NCBI RefSeq assembly: GCF_020360975.1
Contig: NW_025408673.1
Location: forward strand, 2,976,001 to 3,040,000
Length of the DNA stretch: 64,000 nucleotides
Origin: Hirsutella rhossiliensis
Taxonomy: Eukaryota; Ascomycota; Sordariomycetes; Hypocreales; Ophiocordycipitaceae
Direction: 5' to 3'
Below the pieces are notes generated by a model that was not told where the DNA came from, made no database searches, and saw only the letters and a program-made list of their open reading frames with translations. This document shows positions 42,590 through 54,082 of the stretch, piece after piece. The position numbers and the translations under genes are program-made. Each line of letters opens with the position of its first letter. The first letter of the stretch is position 1.

Positions 42590-43282
42590 ATTTGAAGATT
42601 TTGAAGTCGAATTGGCCTCAGGACCCTTGAATTGAATGAAGCGGAATCGGGTAAGGTCTTCAAATTCGACGAATCGAAAATCAGGAGTCTTTATTCAATT
42701 CATTCATCAAAATCTTGAATGAATGGCGATATGGTCGAAATATATGGTGAAAAAGGATCACCCGCTTCGCAGCTGCCAGCCAAGGGGCATGCAGGGGAGG
42801 AAAAGGCTAATGCCCAAAGCCACCCACCAAGGGCCTCCTTTTCTTTCGGAGCAGACACACACGTACACATCAAGAAACTATCGGGAAGAAAGACAGACAT
42901 CAGATATGTGTCAATTGCAGCGCACCTGTAGGAGCGCGTTCCACTTTTGCCTGCATGGCGCAATGGTCTTCGCAACAGAAACGAGCTGCTTTGACCCCCA
43001 TCATACCAATAGATTCCACAATGCACTTTCCCCATTAGGCACGCCACAGAACCACCGTTACGGGCGACTGTAGGCCAGACTGTATCAAAACGCATTTTGG
43101 GCTGTGGGCACCCCGGGGTTAGATTACCCGATCGGGTCTAAGTGCAACTGGGTAACTTGTACCGGTATATTGAAAGAAATGAAAGTAAGCGTTCGCTCTG
43201 CGCATTGGTACACATTTTCAGTGCTTTTCTCCCTTCTACGATATCATTGAGCCCGAATAGCGCTTTACTCAGTTAAACAAAT
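42590..43282. other. Non-coding stretch with AT-rich inverted words and repeat copy 2
   Basis: TTGAATTGAATGAA and TTCAATTCATTCA (42629-42710) form an imperfect inverted repeat. The 70-bp dispersed repeat is at 42904-42973, with TGGCGCAATGG at 42956-42966. From about 43080 the sequence is the 5' flank of the integrase-core gene; no terminal inverted repeat could be assigned by eye. Confidence 0.45.
42904..42973 (+). repeat. Dispersed 70-bp repeat (copy 2)
   Basis: ATATGTGTCAATTGCAGCGC ... GCCTGCATGGCGCAATGGTC, nearly the complement of 28063-28131. It includes the A-box-like TGGCGCAATGG. Confidence 0.55.
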
Positions 43283-44889
43283 ATGCCTCGACCACAAATT
43301 GATCTTTCCACAGTTCAGGAGGAAATCACCGGCTTGCATCGAGATGGATCCTCTATTAATACAATCCGTACGCATCTTCTCGAGCATCATCAGCTTCAAG
43401 TAAGCCGCGCCAGTCTCTATCGATCGATCAAAGACTGGGGACTTCTTCGTCAAGCACGTACGATCACTTCAGATACCTTACGGGACCGAATTAGGTCGCT
43501 ATTCTTTGATGAATGTCTTAAGGATGATTTCATGCTTGAACGACTTAGAGACGAGGGGTTACGATCTCAAAGTTCCGTCTTGAAAGAATTCGGCTTGAAG
43601 AGGGCTCTACCGCCGCCAATCCCTGAAGCGCTCCAAGTCGCAAGAGAACGCGCCCGGTCCTTTTTTAACAGCCAGGCACAGATCTCTACAACTCTACAAG
43701 GACATGGCCGGAACTATCTCTATACCTACGTATATGCGCCAGCAACATCATATTATTAGTCGTGATGCCCTATACGCAGAGTATCGAGACTTCACGCCTG
43801 AGAACGTTAGGGAACGATGGGGACGAACACGTTACAAACGACGTGACTTCTCTATCCATGGCCCAGACTGGGTCTGGTCTATTGATGGCTACGACAAACT
43901 TAAGAATTGGGGTTTTGAGATCTATGCTGGTATTGACGCGTACTCACGGTATATTACGTGGTTTTACTGTGGGTTTTCATCCAGTACGAGCTGGAACGTT
44001 GCAAAACAGTACCTCCACGTACTAAACCAGCGGCACGCTATGCCTCGTATCTTGCGATCGGACCATGGTAATGAGACATCCCTCTTATGCGGGATACATT
44101 ATTACCTATCCGGCATGCGAACGAAGGAACAGGTCTCTTATCTCGTCCCAATTGCATTTGGAGACTGCTGGTACTTTGGCCGAAGCATTCATAACACCCG
44201 GATTGAGAGCTGGTGGCATCGGTTAGGCAGTAATCGTGCTGGGTTCTGGCGAGTAAGTATAATTTTATCCATCATCTACCCTAGTTATACTAACTCTCCA
44301 TTAGCAATACTTTCAATGGCTCACCGAACATGGCTTATTTGACAGTAGCTCAAGGGCGGATCGAGTGGCAATTCTCTATATCTATATGGATACTATCCGT
44401 CAAGAGCTAGTCCAATTCGTTCATATGTGGAACAGTCATACTATTCGACATCAGCCAAATCGTCCACACGTTCGAAGCGGGCAACCTACGGTCTTATATC
44501 ATCAGCTTGATTCTGCTGGTGAACAGAATTATGCCGAGGAGATCCCACCGGATCGGCTTCGCATATGCACCGAGCTTTTCGATGAGGATACCACGAACCT
44601 AGACGACTACCTACCGCTTAAAACTAAAGAGATATGCGATTATTTGGTTCAATTAAGCATTGGAACTATATCTTCAAGTCCTCCGAACCCGGAATATCCA
44701 TGGCTTGACGAGTACAACTCGCTCCGGACACATCTGCATCAGTATATTACTGATCAGAAGCAACCGGAAGTCACGTTACTTAGTCGCCCAGAAAATGGTC
44801 GGGACCGACTACAACAAGTCTTATCACAGTCTAATATTAGCCTAGACGATCTTGAACAGTTGAGTTTTAGGAGTGACGATGGTAATTAA
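43283..44889 (+). CDS. Integrase-core DDE transposase, IS3EU-like (one frameshift)
   Basis: The N-terminus from ATG 43283 has a helix-turn-helix (INTIRTHLLEHHQLQVSRAS, YRSIKDWGL). The catalytic core of the rve/integrase type follows: VWSIDGYDKLKNWGFEIYAG (first D), ILRSDHGNETSLLC (second D) and RIESWWHRLG (E). The pattern RSDHGNET then RIESWW is typical of eukaryotic integrase-core proteins of IS3EU-type DNA transposons. An intron at about 44253-44306 has donor GTAAGT, branch ACTAAC and acceptor TTAG; splicing joins the frames. A one-base shift near 43735 separates the N-terminal frame (to 43759) from the core, by mutation or assembly error. The gene faces a second ORF 33 bp beyond its stop. 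A C-terminal acidic tail ends at 44889. Confidence 0.72.
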
Positions 44890-44922
44890 AGAAAAAGCAA
44901 GTGAACGGTTAAGATTGCGATT

Positions 44923-45790
44923 TTACATGAGCTTGACGACGTGTAACCATTTGCTCCCTATAGTCCCGTCCGCGTTAGAGATACCATCTTCTTGAGTCTC
45001 GCCTTCCTTGATATCCTCTAAGACCTGACCTGGGCTCCCTAAATCTGACTTAAAGTCCTGTGAAAAGTCAAAATCCGCCTCAGATGCTACTTGTATCGTA
45101 GATTTATTCTCGGCCTCCTCCTTGATAGCCTCTACCTTAAACTTCTTGCTTGTATTCTTCGGCGTCGGTTTAGTCTTAGGAGTTGCTTGCGTTTCTTCGA
45201 AGACGCACTCTCTTTTTTAACTAAAGGTTCGTTCTTGGCGCTAAGAATATGTGCGGGTTCGAAGAGGTCGTCTGGGTTGTTGTCGCTCTCGTAAGAGAAC
45301 AAAAAGATTAAAGAGTACTTAAAAGGTGATGCAATCGCCTTGTTTGAGATCGAGCGAAAAGGTCAAGCAGGGATGTCGTCTCGTATGCTTGTGATGGATA
45401 ATACGAGATCGAGCCTGGATTGTTTGCTAAGCAAGCTGATAGGAGCTTCCAGTCGCGATCGATTAAAGTCTCGTCGTTAATGGCTCTGCGAATAATCTGT
45501 TGAATCATGTCGGAATGTGACGGGAATTGCTTGGCTGGTTCGGAAAAGAAACAGTGTGTAACCTTCCGTACAAGACTAGGATATCCTACGTGATACTTCT
45601 TTACAGGCAATCCTTTATTATCGATGATTCTAAAGGACGCACAATAAAAGTTCACCGTTAGATCGAAGGGCTGGAGCATTGATCGCTTTCTTGTTGCCTG
45701 CGCACTCTCAGAGCGATGGGTGTTGCCCTCGTTCGTGGCCGTAACGAGTTGACGTAATCCATTTGTAGACTTTATAGCTGGGACTGTCAT
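44923..45790 (-). CDS. Unknown protein convergent with the integrase-core gene
   Basis: From ATG 45790 a 160-codon frame encodes a polar, apparently folded N-terminal part (MLQPFDLTVNFYCASFRIID, YHVGYPSLVRKVTHCFFSE, MIQQIIRRAINDETLIDRDW). After a stop at 45308 the coding character goes on in other frames: SYESDNNPDDLFEPAHILSA, then past an A6 run a lysine/acidic tail (KKFKVEAIKEEAENKSTIQV, DFDFSQDFKSDLGSPGQVLE) to the stop at 44923. A short intron or indels must join these parts. The stops of this gene and the integrase gene are 33 bp apart. No domain is recognised. Position and composition suggest a partner protein of the same element, which is an inference. Confidence 0.5.
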
Positions 45791-45912
45791 CGTAGGAGCT
45801 ATCTGTCGTTCTGTTTGACTATCGTCGGAAGTGAGATCGATCGTCTGCGCGTCATGGTTGTTGGATCTCGAGCTTTGTATATTCGTCCGTTTAGTTTAGT
45901 TTAGTTTAGTTT

Positions 45913-46323
45913 TGTCGCGAAGCACGTCTGAGATCTTGAGCTCAGGGTGACCATAAGGGTATACAGCTAAGGGCCCTGACGGCTAGACAGAAAGGCAGCC
46001 TGCAGAGAGTTCTGAGGCTGCAGAAGACTATTAGGAGACCGCATTAGGCAGCCACACAGGCTGTAGAGAGACTGCATATACGGGGAAGCTGAAAGAGCCC
46101 TCGGCGACTAGGGAAAGTCAGTATGCAAAGGGGGCTGGGAAAGGAGCCCAGCCTCCTAGATATTGTACCTATACAACTGAAAAGGGGATATCAATAGGGA
46201 ACCAAGGGATATAAATAGGGAGCCTAGAAGAGGGCATTGCAAGAGGGACAGACAGAACGGAATACAACAAATCATACCCATCGTTACACAATCAATGCCC
46301 ACTTGCATGCTCTCTTCGTGAGA
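45913..46323 (+). repeat. Solo LTR-A in the LINE-1 tail, TSD AGTTT
   Basis: TGTCGCGAAG...CGTGAGA (411 bp) between AGTTT at 45908-45912 and AGTTT at 46324-46328. The second LINE shows the unoccupied tail at 52171-52195. Confidence 0.95.
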
Positions 46324-46523
46324 AGTTTAGTGTATTTTCCGTCCAGCAACTTTTGGTCGCTCAGGTCTCCGGAGCACAGGACGTGCTGAGCTAGCAGGTG
46401 TCTACATGCTACATATCGTACACTTCACCCACTATCCAGCATTTCAGCGGCTCAACGGCGCTCATGACAAACCTGTTGCCCGTCAGCGGGACGTCCAGGC
46501 ATGAAGAGAAAGCTGTACCGTGG

Positions 46524-49500
46524 TCAGATCAGCCAATTTGCTTCTGGGGCCTTGCAGCCCTTGATGACCTCGGCGATCGCATGGTCGCGAGACCTTGACG
46601 CCGCCCGAGATCGGAGCAGGTAACAGAAAGGATTGAGAGGAAAAGGTAGGGTGAGAGAGGAGAATAATGACCGTCTAGTGGCGTGGGCAGATCCCTCCGA
46701 AGAAGGAGCTCGCTTTCGCCTGACGGATTTGTCAAAGTCCTTGCCGATTGCGCGGTTGATGGCTGCAGCCGGCCAAGGTGCAAGCCGCATACGATGCCGT
46801 GGCGCAACCTTTCTGCAGTAAAAGATGTGTGCTGGCTCTTTTCGTCGTCCGCACGAGCACGTCAGTCGCGCATCGTCGTGACCAAACCTTTCGTGGTAGT
46901 CAGCAAAATCCCCATGGTGGGTTCTTGCTGCAAGCAAGTTATGAAGCAGGGGCCGAGAGAGCGCCAATTCTGACGGACAGCTGGTTGTGGCTTTAAGCCT
47001 CAGGTCTCTGTATCGCTCCGGCGCAGAGGTTTCCCACCAGGCACTGAAAGCCTCTTTCCGCTGCAGTCGGGCAATTTCCGCAGATGCGCTAGCGTCGGTT
47101 CGCCATCAGCGGGTTCTGGCAGTGATGCTCCCGCCTTTGCCAGAGCATCAGCCTCCTCGTTGCCTGGGATGTCAGCATGGCCGGGGATCCAATGGACCTC
47201 CACAGCTCCGTATTTTCGCGCCAAAGATTGAACTCAAGGAAGACCTCTTGCGAGGAGTCGCTCGGCGTGCCCCGTAAGCATGTTGCGGTCGCGAGGTTGT
47301 CGAGGCAGACAAAGATGCGGTCAGTTTCTGGAAGGCTCACCGCAGCCTTCAACCCCTCCAACGCACCTTTCGCCTCAGCGTCGAAAACCTCGGCGGGCCC
47401 AAGACGGCCCTTGTCGCGCAAGACGGTGGATCCGTCCCGATGAACAACATAGCCATATCCGGCGTGGCCTTCGGCAGAACGGGACCCGTCGGAATAGACG
47501 ACCAGAGTTCGGGGCGATAGTGCCTGGAGCCAATCGCGAAATTTCTTCGCCGTCTCATTTTTCGATGCACTCTGCAGAGGCGCAGTCTGCTCTTCGACAA
47601 ATCCGCGCTGCAGCAAGGCAGGCCTTGGGCAGCTTGGTAGCAATTCGTCGGAGCGCCGCAGCCTAGTCCGGAAGGGTTTTGGCTGCTTTTGGTACTTCAG
47701 CTTGATCATTTCATTCAGTATAGGGGCTTTTGGCCTCGACGTGCGCTTCACGAGCGGATGAGCTTCGTCCAGGGGTTTGAGACGCGCAGCAAATGCAGTC
47801 CGGCGCGCCTCGAGCAGCAGAGGGACCGGCGGTATCCCTGCCTCCCGGTGCAGAACATTCGTTGGTGTAGTTCTCCACACTGGCAGGATAGCCCGAAGAG
47901 ATGTGTAGAGTGCCTTGCTCATCTTCTTTACGAGGTGTCCGATCCTGGACGGTCCTTCCTTGCCCGGCTTGGTCCAGCGCGGGCGCGTAGAACCAGGATA
48001 CCAGACCTCCGCCGCGTAGAGCAGCACTGGAATGACGCAAGCGCAGACCGCTCGTCGCACAGCGCTCGGTAGAGGACCATGCCTGGTGTTTGTCAGTCTC
48101 CTGAGATGGAAGGCGACTGCTTGCGCTTTGGCCGTCCATTTCTCGACATGAGTCTTGAAAGACAGAGTGCTGTCGAGCCAGACGCCAAGCCAACGCATCG
48201 CCCGGCCCGGCCGTTTCTCAAATTCGCCATGGAGCACTGGCGGCGCCGTCTTGGGCGTCGTTCGAGAGAAGTGCATCACTTCTGTCTTCTCAGGGTCGAA
48301 GGAGATCCGTTGGCGGCGCCCCACGATACAAGCTCACGCACATGATGAGATGCTTCGGCGGACGTCTCATCCAGGCTATCGCCGACGCAAAGGATAGCAG
48401 TGTCGTCCGCATAGCCGAAACGCCCTTTTGAGCTGCCCAAGCGGTAGATTGATTCCGTATACAGTAGGAAGAGGATCGGCGAGACTGGCGATCCCTGTGG
48501 CAGCCCGCACTGGAGAGGCGATGAATTCGTTGCGATATCTTGATAGCGGATGCGTGCCGACCTGTCTTGCATAAACGAGCCGACCCATCGCGCGAGGTTC
48601 GGTGGCCACCCTTGCTCCCGTAGGCGAAGGATCAATCTGTTGCGGAGGACTGTGTCGAAGGCGCCCTGAATGTCCAAAGTCACCAATGTTGCAACCTGCT
48701 TGCAGGCAAATGCCTCCTCGATGTCATGAATCAAGGCAGCAACGAGATCCACGGCCGATCTCTTCGGGAGCGCGCCGGCTTGTTGTGGGTGTAGTACGCC
48801 GAAATGGACCGAGGCCCACGCTAGACGCCGTGCGATGAGCCGCTCGAGGCCCTTGCCGAGACAGGACAAAAGGAGATGGGGCGCCAAGCGCGGGGTGTAG
48901 AGATCCCTGCGCCCCGGCTTGGCAATCATGACCACTTCTGCTTCTCGGAAGGGCTTCGGATGGTGGCCAATCCTGAGGCAGCCTTGATATAGCTGGTGGA
49001 CGAGACTTCCGATCGCATGCCAGACAGCGCGGAGCATCCGCACCGTAATATTGTCGGAACCAGGGGACGTATTCCCGGTGCGTAGCGTGGCGTCGCGGGT
49101 CTCCTCCGGAGAGACTCGGTCGGTGAAGGGTATCGTCCTATCTGTGTTCACGGAGATCCACGGATCTGGGATGTCGTCGTTCGCCGTGCGCCGTTCCAGA
49201 GTGGCTTGTCGCAAGGCGGTGGCCTTTTCCAGCTGCGTCTCATACACTCGGTCGTCAATTTGCAGGGGAGGAGCTTGAAACGGACCTGGAGACTTCAGCC
49301 AGCGGACGCCCTGAAGACGGAGGCGCTATCGGTGAAGCTGTCAATCAAGTTACGCCAGTAAAGGCGCTTGGCCCGGCGCACCACGCTATGGAGCTCCCTC
49401 TTGGCTAGCTGTACTTCTCGGTCGAAGCCGAGAGAGTGAACTCTCCTCCACGCGCGGTAATTGGCCGCCGCCTTTGCGCATTCTTCAGTCCACCACCGCG

Positions 49501-50392
49501 CACCATGCGTAGTCTTACGGGCAGGTCGACCGGCAGCTCTGGCTGCACAACCAAGAAGGTTCACGAGCGCCGACGCAAAGCTGTCGAGCTCGGAAGGAGA
49601 TGCCGTGGTGATCGGGATGAAGGCGGCACCGGCCTCCACTAACTCAATGAATCGCTTCAATTCCTCGTCGGAGTTGAGATGGATCTTTCCTATTGGAAGG
49701 GGTGCCAGAACTTGTCCTGGCAGCGTGATACTAAGGGTAAAATGATCGGAGCCGGTTGCTAGATGATCCTCGACAACAGCGTCGGCCAGAGGTATGTTGC
49801 AGAAGGCGAGATCAACCGTATTGCCGTGTGCGTTGGTCGGGACATCGACAGGATTCAGTAAGCCGAGTCGATTGTCCATTGCCCAAAACGCTATTTCTTC
49901 GCCGCGGTCCTCTCGTCGACCGGCCTGCCAGCTGGGATGTTTGGCATTGAAATCACCAGCAACAAGACACTTGTCCGGTACGGTCCACTGAAGCAAGATT
50001 TCAAGGGCTCCGTCGTGGTACGGCTGCCGATAGAAGTTGACGACTGTTATGCCGTTGACGGTGAGCCAAAGGATGTCACGAGTCGCCGCAGGTCTCTTTT
50101 GATCAGCGACGAGACCTGCGGAACGCCGGACGTATGTCATGACTCTCGGGCGAGTGTCGCGGCCGTCCCAGTCGTTGACGGGTGAGAAGGTGTCGTAGGC
50201 CTGATGCGTCTTAGTGAGGCATCGGCCGTCTTTCAGTCCTGTCCATGGCTCCTGCAACAAAATAATGTCGTATTGTTCCGAGTCGGCCAACGCAAGGGCA
50301 CAATCGTGTGCCGGCGGAATCTTGCCTACGTTGGCTTGGAAGATTCGCAAGATCCTCCTATCGCTTCGATTGCGTGGAAAACAGCGAGGCAT
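46524..50392 (-). pseudogene. LINE-1 ORF2: endonuclease, reverse transcriptase, RNase H
   Basis: The APE-type endonuclease is at 50392-49295 (IFQANVGK, LLQEPWTGL, VAGDFNAKHPSW, GSDHFTLSI). RT is at 49247-48276 (LVTLDIQGAFDTVL, GLPQGSPVSPILFLLY, FGYADDTAIL catalytic). The thumb and RNase H are at 48324-47089 (VVYSDGSRS, VFDAEAKGALEGLKA, CLDNLATATCLRG, then WIPGHADIPGNEEADALAK in another frame). A CxC..H..C finger (CSCGRRKEPAHIFYC) lies near 46880. One-base shifts near 49300, 48290, 47225 and 46990 break the frame. ORF2 proteins nick the target and prime reverse transcription there. The second LINE shows the same RNase H region with different indels. Confidence 0.88.
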
Positions 50393-50462
50393 TAGGGTAG
50401 CGTCACAGGACTAGTGCGTCGTTTCTTCGATGGGACGACAGGGAGGAACTGGTCGCCGTCCC

Positions 50463-52078
50463 TTACATGCGGCGGCGTTGTGGCCACAATGATGCATGGG
50501 GTTGACGGCGCGGCTGGCTCGTAAATGGCGCCCATGTCGGAGCTTCCATCTCCTCCAGCTGCCCGCGGCGCCGTTGACTCCAAGGAAAGTGTCTGCGGCC
50601 TGCCAGGGCTCTGATCAGACTGGTCGGACACTCTGGCCTTTGAGTCTGCCGCTTCTGCTGCGCAGAGAGCTGAACTCCCATCTGCCGTACCAGGCTCTTC
50701 TCCTCCTTCGTCAGGCGCCGGACCATGCCGTGAACGCGCTTGGGGCGGGCAGGGCATTTGGGGTCATCCGCGCAATGGGGTCCAAGGCAGTTTGCACACT
50801 GCTCGAGGGCGGTGCATTCTTGGCTACGATGGCCGGTTTTGCCACAACGCCTGCAGCGCGCCGTTCGATCGCAGCTGTGTCGAGCGTGGAAATCCCAGCA
50901 CTTGTCACATTGGCTAGGAATGCTGGGCTTGTCGATATAGCGGGCGAACCGGCTGGCGCCGAACAGTCGCCAGGGTCTCTGCGTGGGTTCCAGGAAGGAT
51001 ACAATAAGGGCCTGGGTAGGCATATCGCCCGAGTCGTGTCGCGAGGTCCGTATGCTGATGGGCTTCAGTCCGGTTTGGCAGGCAATTTCTTCTTTGACCG
51101 CCTCATCGAAGTTGATCTCAACGCCGCGTAGGTCCGTGAGCCTACGGGGCAATCGGCTACGACATACGAATGCCATTTCTGGCTAATCTCTACGGCCGTC
51201 GCGTCCAGATCTACGGCCCAATCCGCCTGTCGCTGCACGAGTAGTTCGCGCGTGGCCACATCCGATGCCAGGATGGCCCAACCCGTGTTTACCGGGAAGG
51301 CTGCCGGGATGCGGCGTAGGTCGATGCCGACTCTAGCGGCGATGTGGGCCCGGATAGCGTATCTTTCATGGTTTCGGGCCGGAGCATCGACGTCAAGTCG
51401 GACAAAGACACGCAGGTCTTCCTTGGGTGGGGCCACGGGCGGTCGTCCTTGGAGACGAGTGGTGGTTTGCTGTTTTCGCTGTGGTGGGGCGGAGGCCGTA
51501 ATGGCCAGCTGTCCTTGTGTCGTTTTGCCGGATGTGAGAACGCTGCTGTACGTAGGTTTCGGTGGTTCCTCAAGGTCGGCGAGCGATTGAGTCCAGAGGT
51601 TCAGAAACTTGGTGGCAACTTGCTTTGCGATGCTATTGTGGGAGCCGGACGTGAATTGTTTGGCTGTCTGTTCGAATGATTCGCTAAAGGCCCGAAAGAC
51701 TGCCAGCTTGGCATCATGGGCTGCCGTTTGGTCGCGAGCGATCTTTGTAGCCGCTTCGATGATGGAGACAGGTGCATTTTCCGTGGACCCGGTCGAACCA
51801 GGGCCATTCGGGATTATTTCCGGCTGCGTTCCTTCCGCGACGGCAGCGTTGGGCGTGTCGCTGGGAGACGTCGGTCGAGGGAGCTGCTGAGCCGCCAGGG
51901 TTGAGACATTTGGACGAGCCTCCGCCGGAGAGGACAGTAGGTGCTGAGATGCACGGGCTGCTAGATCAGGTGGCGATTGTATGTCGACAGCACAGGGAGC
52001 GGCGCGCGAACCTGAGGCTGGTGCCATGGCCGCTGCCGGCGCTTTCGCGCGGCGCTGTTGCGGAATTTTCAAGAGCAC
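50463..52078 (-). pseudogene. LINE-1 ORF1 (RNA-binding, three CCHC knuckles)
   Basis: From 52078 the first 337 codons include a low-complexity start and a conserved ORF1 region (LRVFVRLDVDAPARNHERYA, IRAHIAARVGIDLRRIPAAF, GWAILASDVATRELLVQRQA). A shift near 51150 moves the frame to 51176-50463, which carries knuckles CDKCWDFHARHSC, CRRCGKTGHRSQEC and CANCLGPHCADDPKC, then a basic tail. It would coat the LINE RNA. ORF2 starts 70 bp downstream. Only one break separates it from an intact gene of about 540 codons. Confidence 0.88.
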
Positions 52079-52171
52079 TGTTAAGCGAAAAGCTGTATGG
52101 ATAGGCTACTTCCTTAACACTTGCGTGCCAAGAAAGTAAAAATGCAGGGAAGGATGGCTGGTGCCCGTCAG

Positions 52172-54069
52172 TTTAGTTTAGTTTAGTTTAGTGTATTTTC
52201 CGTCCAGCAACTTTTGGTCGCTCAGGTCTCCGCAGGGGAGCACAGGACGTGCTGAGCTAGCAGGTGTCTACATGCTACATATCGTACACTTCACCCACTA
52301 TCCAGCATTTCATCGGCTCAACGGCGCTCATGACAAACCTGTTGCCCGTCAGCGGGACGTCCAGGCACGAAGAGAAAGCTGTCCCGTGGTCAGATCAGCC
52401 AATTTGCTTCTGGGGCCTTGCAGCCCTTGATGACCTCGGCGATCGCATGGTCGCGAGACCTTGACGCCGCCCGAGATCGGAGCAGGTAACAGAAAGGATT
52501 GAGAGGAAAAGTAGGGTGAGAGAGGAGAATAATGACCGTCTAGTGGCGTGGGCAGATCCTCCGAAGAAGGAGCTCGCTTTCGCCTGACGGATTTGTCAAA
52601 GTCCTTGCCGATTGCGCGGTTGATGGCTGCAGCCGGCCAAGGTGCAAGCCGCATACGATGCCGTGGCGCAACCTTTCTGCAGTAAAAGATGTGTGCTGGC
52701 TCTTTCGTCGTCCGCACGAGCACGTCAGTCGCGCATCGTCGTGACCAAACCTTTCGTGGTAGTCAGCAAAATCCCCATGGTGGGTTCTTGCTGCAAGCAA
52801 GTTATGAAGCAGGGGCCGAGAGAGCGCCAATTCTGACGGACAGCTGGTTGTGGCTTTAAGCCTCAGGTCTCTGTATCGCTCCGGCGCAGAGGTTTCCCAC
52901 CAGGCACTGAAAGCCTCTTTCCGCTGCAGTCGGGCAATTTTTCGCAGATGCGCTAGCGTCGGTTCGCCATCAGCGGGTTCTGGCAGTGATGCTCCCGCCT
53001 TTGCCAGAGCATCAGCCTCCTCGTTGCCTGGGATGTCAGCATGGCCGGGGATCCAATGGACCTCCACAGCTCCGTATTTTCGCGCCAAAGATTGGAACTC
53101 AAGGAAGACCTCTTGCGAGGAGTCGTTCGGCGTGCCCCGTAAGCATGTTGCGGTCGCGAGGTTGTCGAGGCAGACAAAGATGCGGTCAGTTTCTGGAAGG
53201 CTCACCGCAGCCTTCAACCCTCAATGCACCTTTCGCCTCAGCGTCGAAAACCTCAGCTGTTCCAAGACGGCCCTTGCCGCTCAAGACGGTGGATCCGTCC
53301 CGGTGAACAGCATAGCCGTATCCGATGTGGCCTTCCTCAGAACGAGACCCGTCGGAGTAGACGACAAGAGTTCGGGGCGATAGTGCCTGAAGCCAGTCGC
53401 GAAATTTTTTCGCCGTCTCGTGTTTCGATGCACTCTGCAGAGGCGCAGTCTGCTCTTCGGCAAATCCGCGCTGCAGTAAAGCAGGTCTCGGGCAGCTCGA
53501 TAGCATTTCGTCGGCTCGCCGCAGTCTGGTACGGAAGGGCTGTGGCTGTTTCTGGTACTTCAACTTGATAAGTTTGTTCACGGTCACGACGGGAGCTTTT
53601 GGTCGCGACGTGCGCTGGACGAGCGGGTGAGCTTCGTCGAGAGCTTTAAGGCGCGCAGCAAAGGCCGTCCGACGCCCTTCGAGGAGTAGAGGAACGGGCG
53701 GTATTCCCGCCTCCTGTGCAGCACGTTCGTCGGTGTCGTCCTCCACACTGGCAGAATAGCCCGAAGAGACGTGTAGAGTGCCTTGCTCATCTTCTTGACG
53801 AGGTTGCCAATCCCCGACGGCCCTCCTTGGAAGGCTTCGTCCAGCGCGGGCTTTTCGGACCAGGGTACCAGGCCTCCGCCGCGTACAGTAGCACGGGGAT
53901 GACGCAAGCGCAGACGGCTCGTCGCATAGCACTCGGCAGAGGGCCATGTTTCGTGTTCGTCAGTCTCCTAAGATGAAAGGCAACAGCTTGCGCCTTGGCC
54001 GTCCATTTCTCGACGTGTGTCTTGAAGAGAGAGCTGTCGAGCCAAACGCCGAGCCAACGCATCGCTCGA
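52172..54069 (-). mobile_element. LINE-2: 5'-truncated copy of the same LINE, 13-bp TSD
   Basis: It has a (TAAAC)n tail at 52172-52192 and RNase H plus RT thumb up to 54069, closely similar to LINE-1. TGGTGCCCGTCAG flanks it at 52159-52171 and 54070-54082, a 13-bp TSD typical of target-primed insertion. The 5' truncation is in the RT thumb. It inserted next to the 5' end of LINE-1. Confidence 0.92.
52540..54062 (-). pseudogene. LINE-2 ORF2 remnant (RT thumb and RNase H)
   Basis: From 54062 the codons read MRWLGVWLDSSLFKTHVEKW and on through ARRDQKLPS-type linkers to RNase H (VVYSDGSRSEEGHIGYGYAV, then CLDNLATATCLRG and WIPGHADIPGNEEADALAK to 52540). It has no endonuclease or catalytic YADD, so it cannot retrotranspose. 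Frame changes near 53790, 53590, 53205 and 52560 are at different sites from those of LINE-1. Confidence 0.85.
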
Positions 54070-54082
54070 TGGTGCCCGTCAG

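Larger units (their letters stand above)
45890..52158 (-). mobile_element. LINE-1: Tad-like non-LTR retrotransposon with (TAAAC)n tail
   Basis: Two ORFs on the minus strand: ORF1 with three zinc knuckles and ORF2 with endonuclease, RT and RNase H, the Tad/I-type order. The 3' tail is (TAAAC)n at 45890-45912, split by LTR-A and resuming at 46324. The 5' part meets a second LINE at 52159; its own 5' end and TSD are not resolved and may lie beyond 54082. Total length is at least 5.8 kb without the solo LTR. Confidence 0.9.

Noticed and set aside
45890..45912. TTTAG repeats as a telomere or subtelomere tract
   Set aside because: They are pentamers (TTTAG on plus), not TTAGGG. They recur at 52172 at the end of a second LINE copy, so they are LINE tails.
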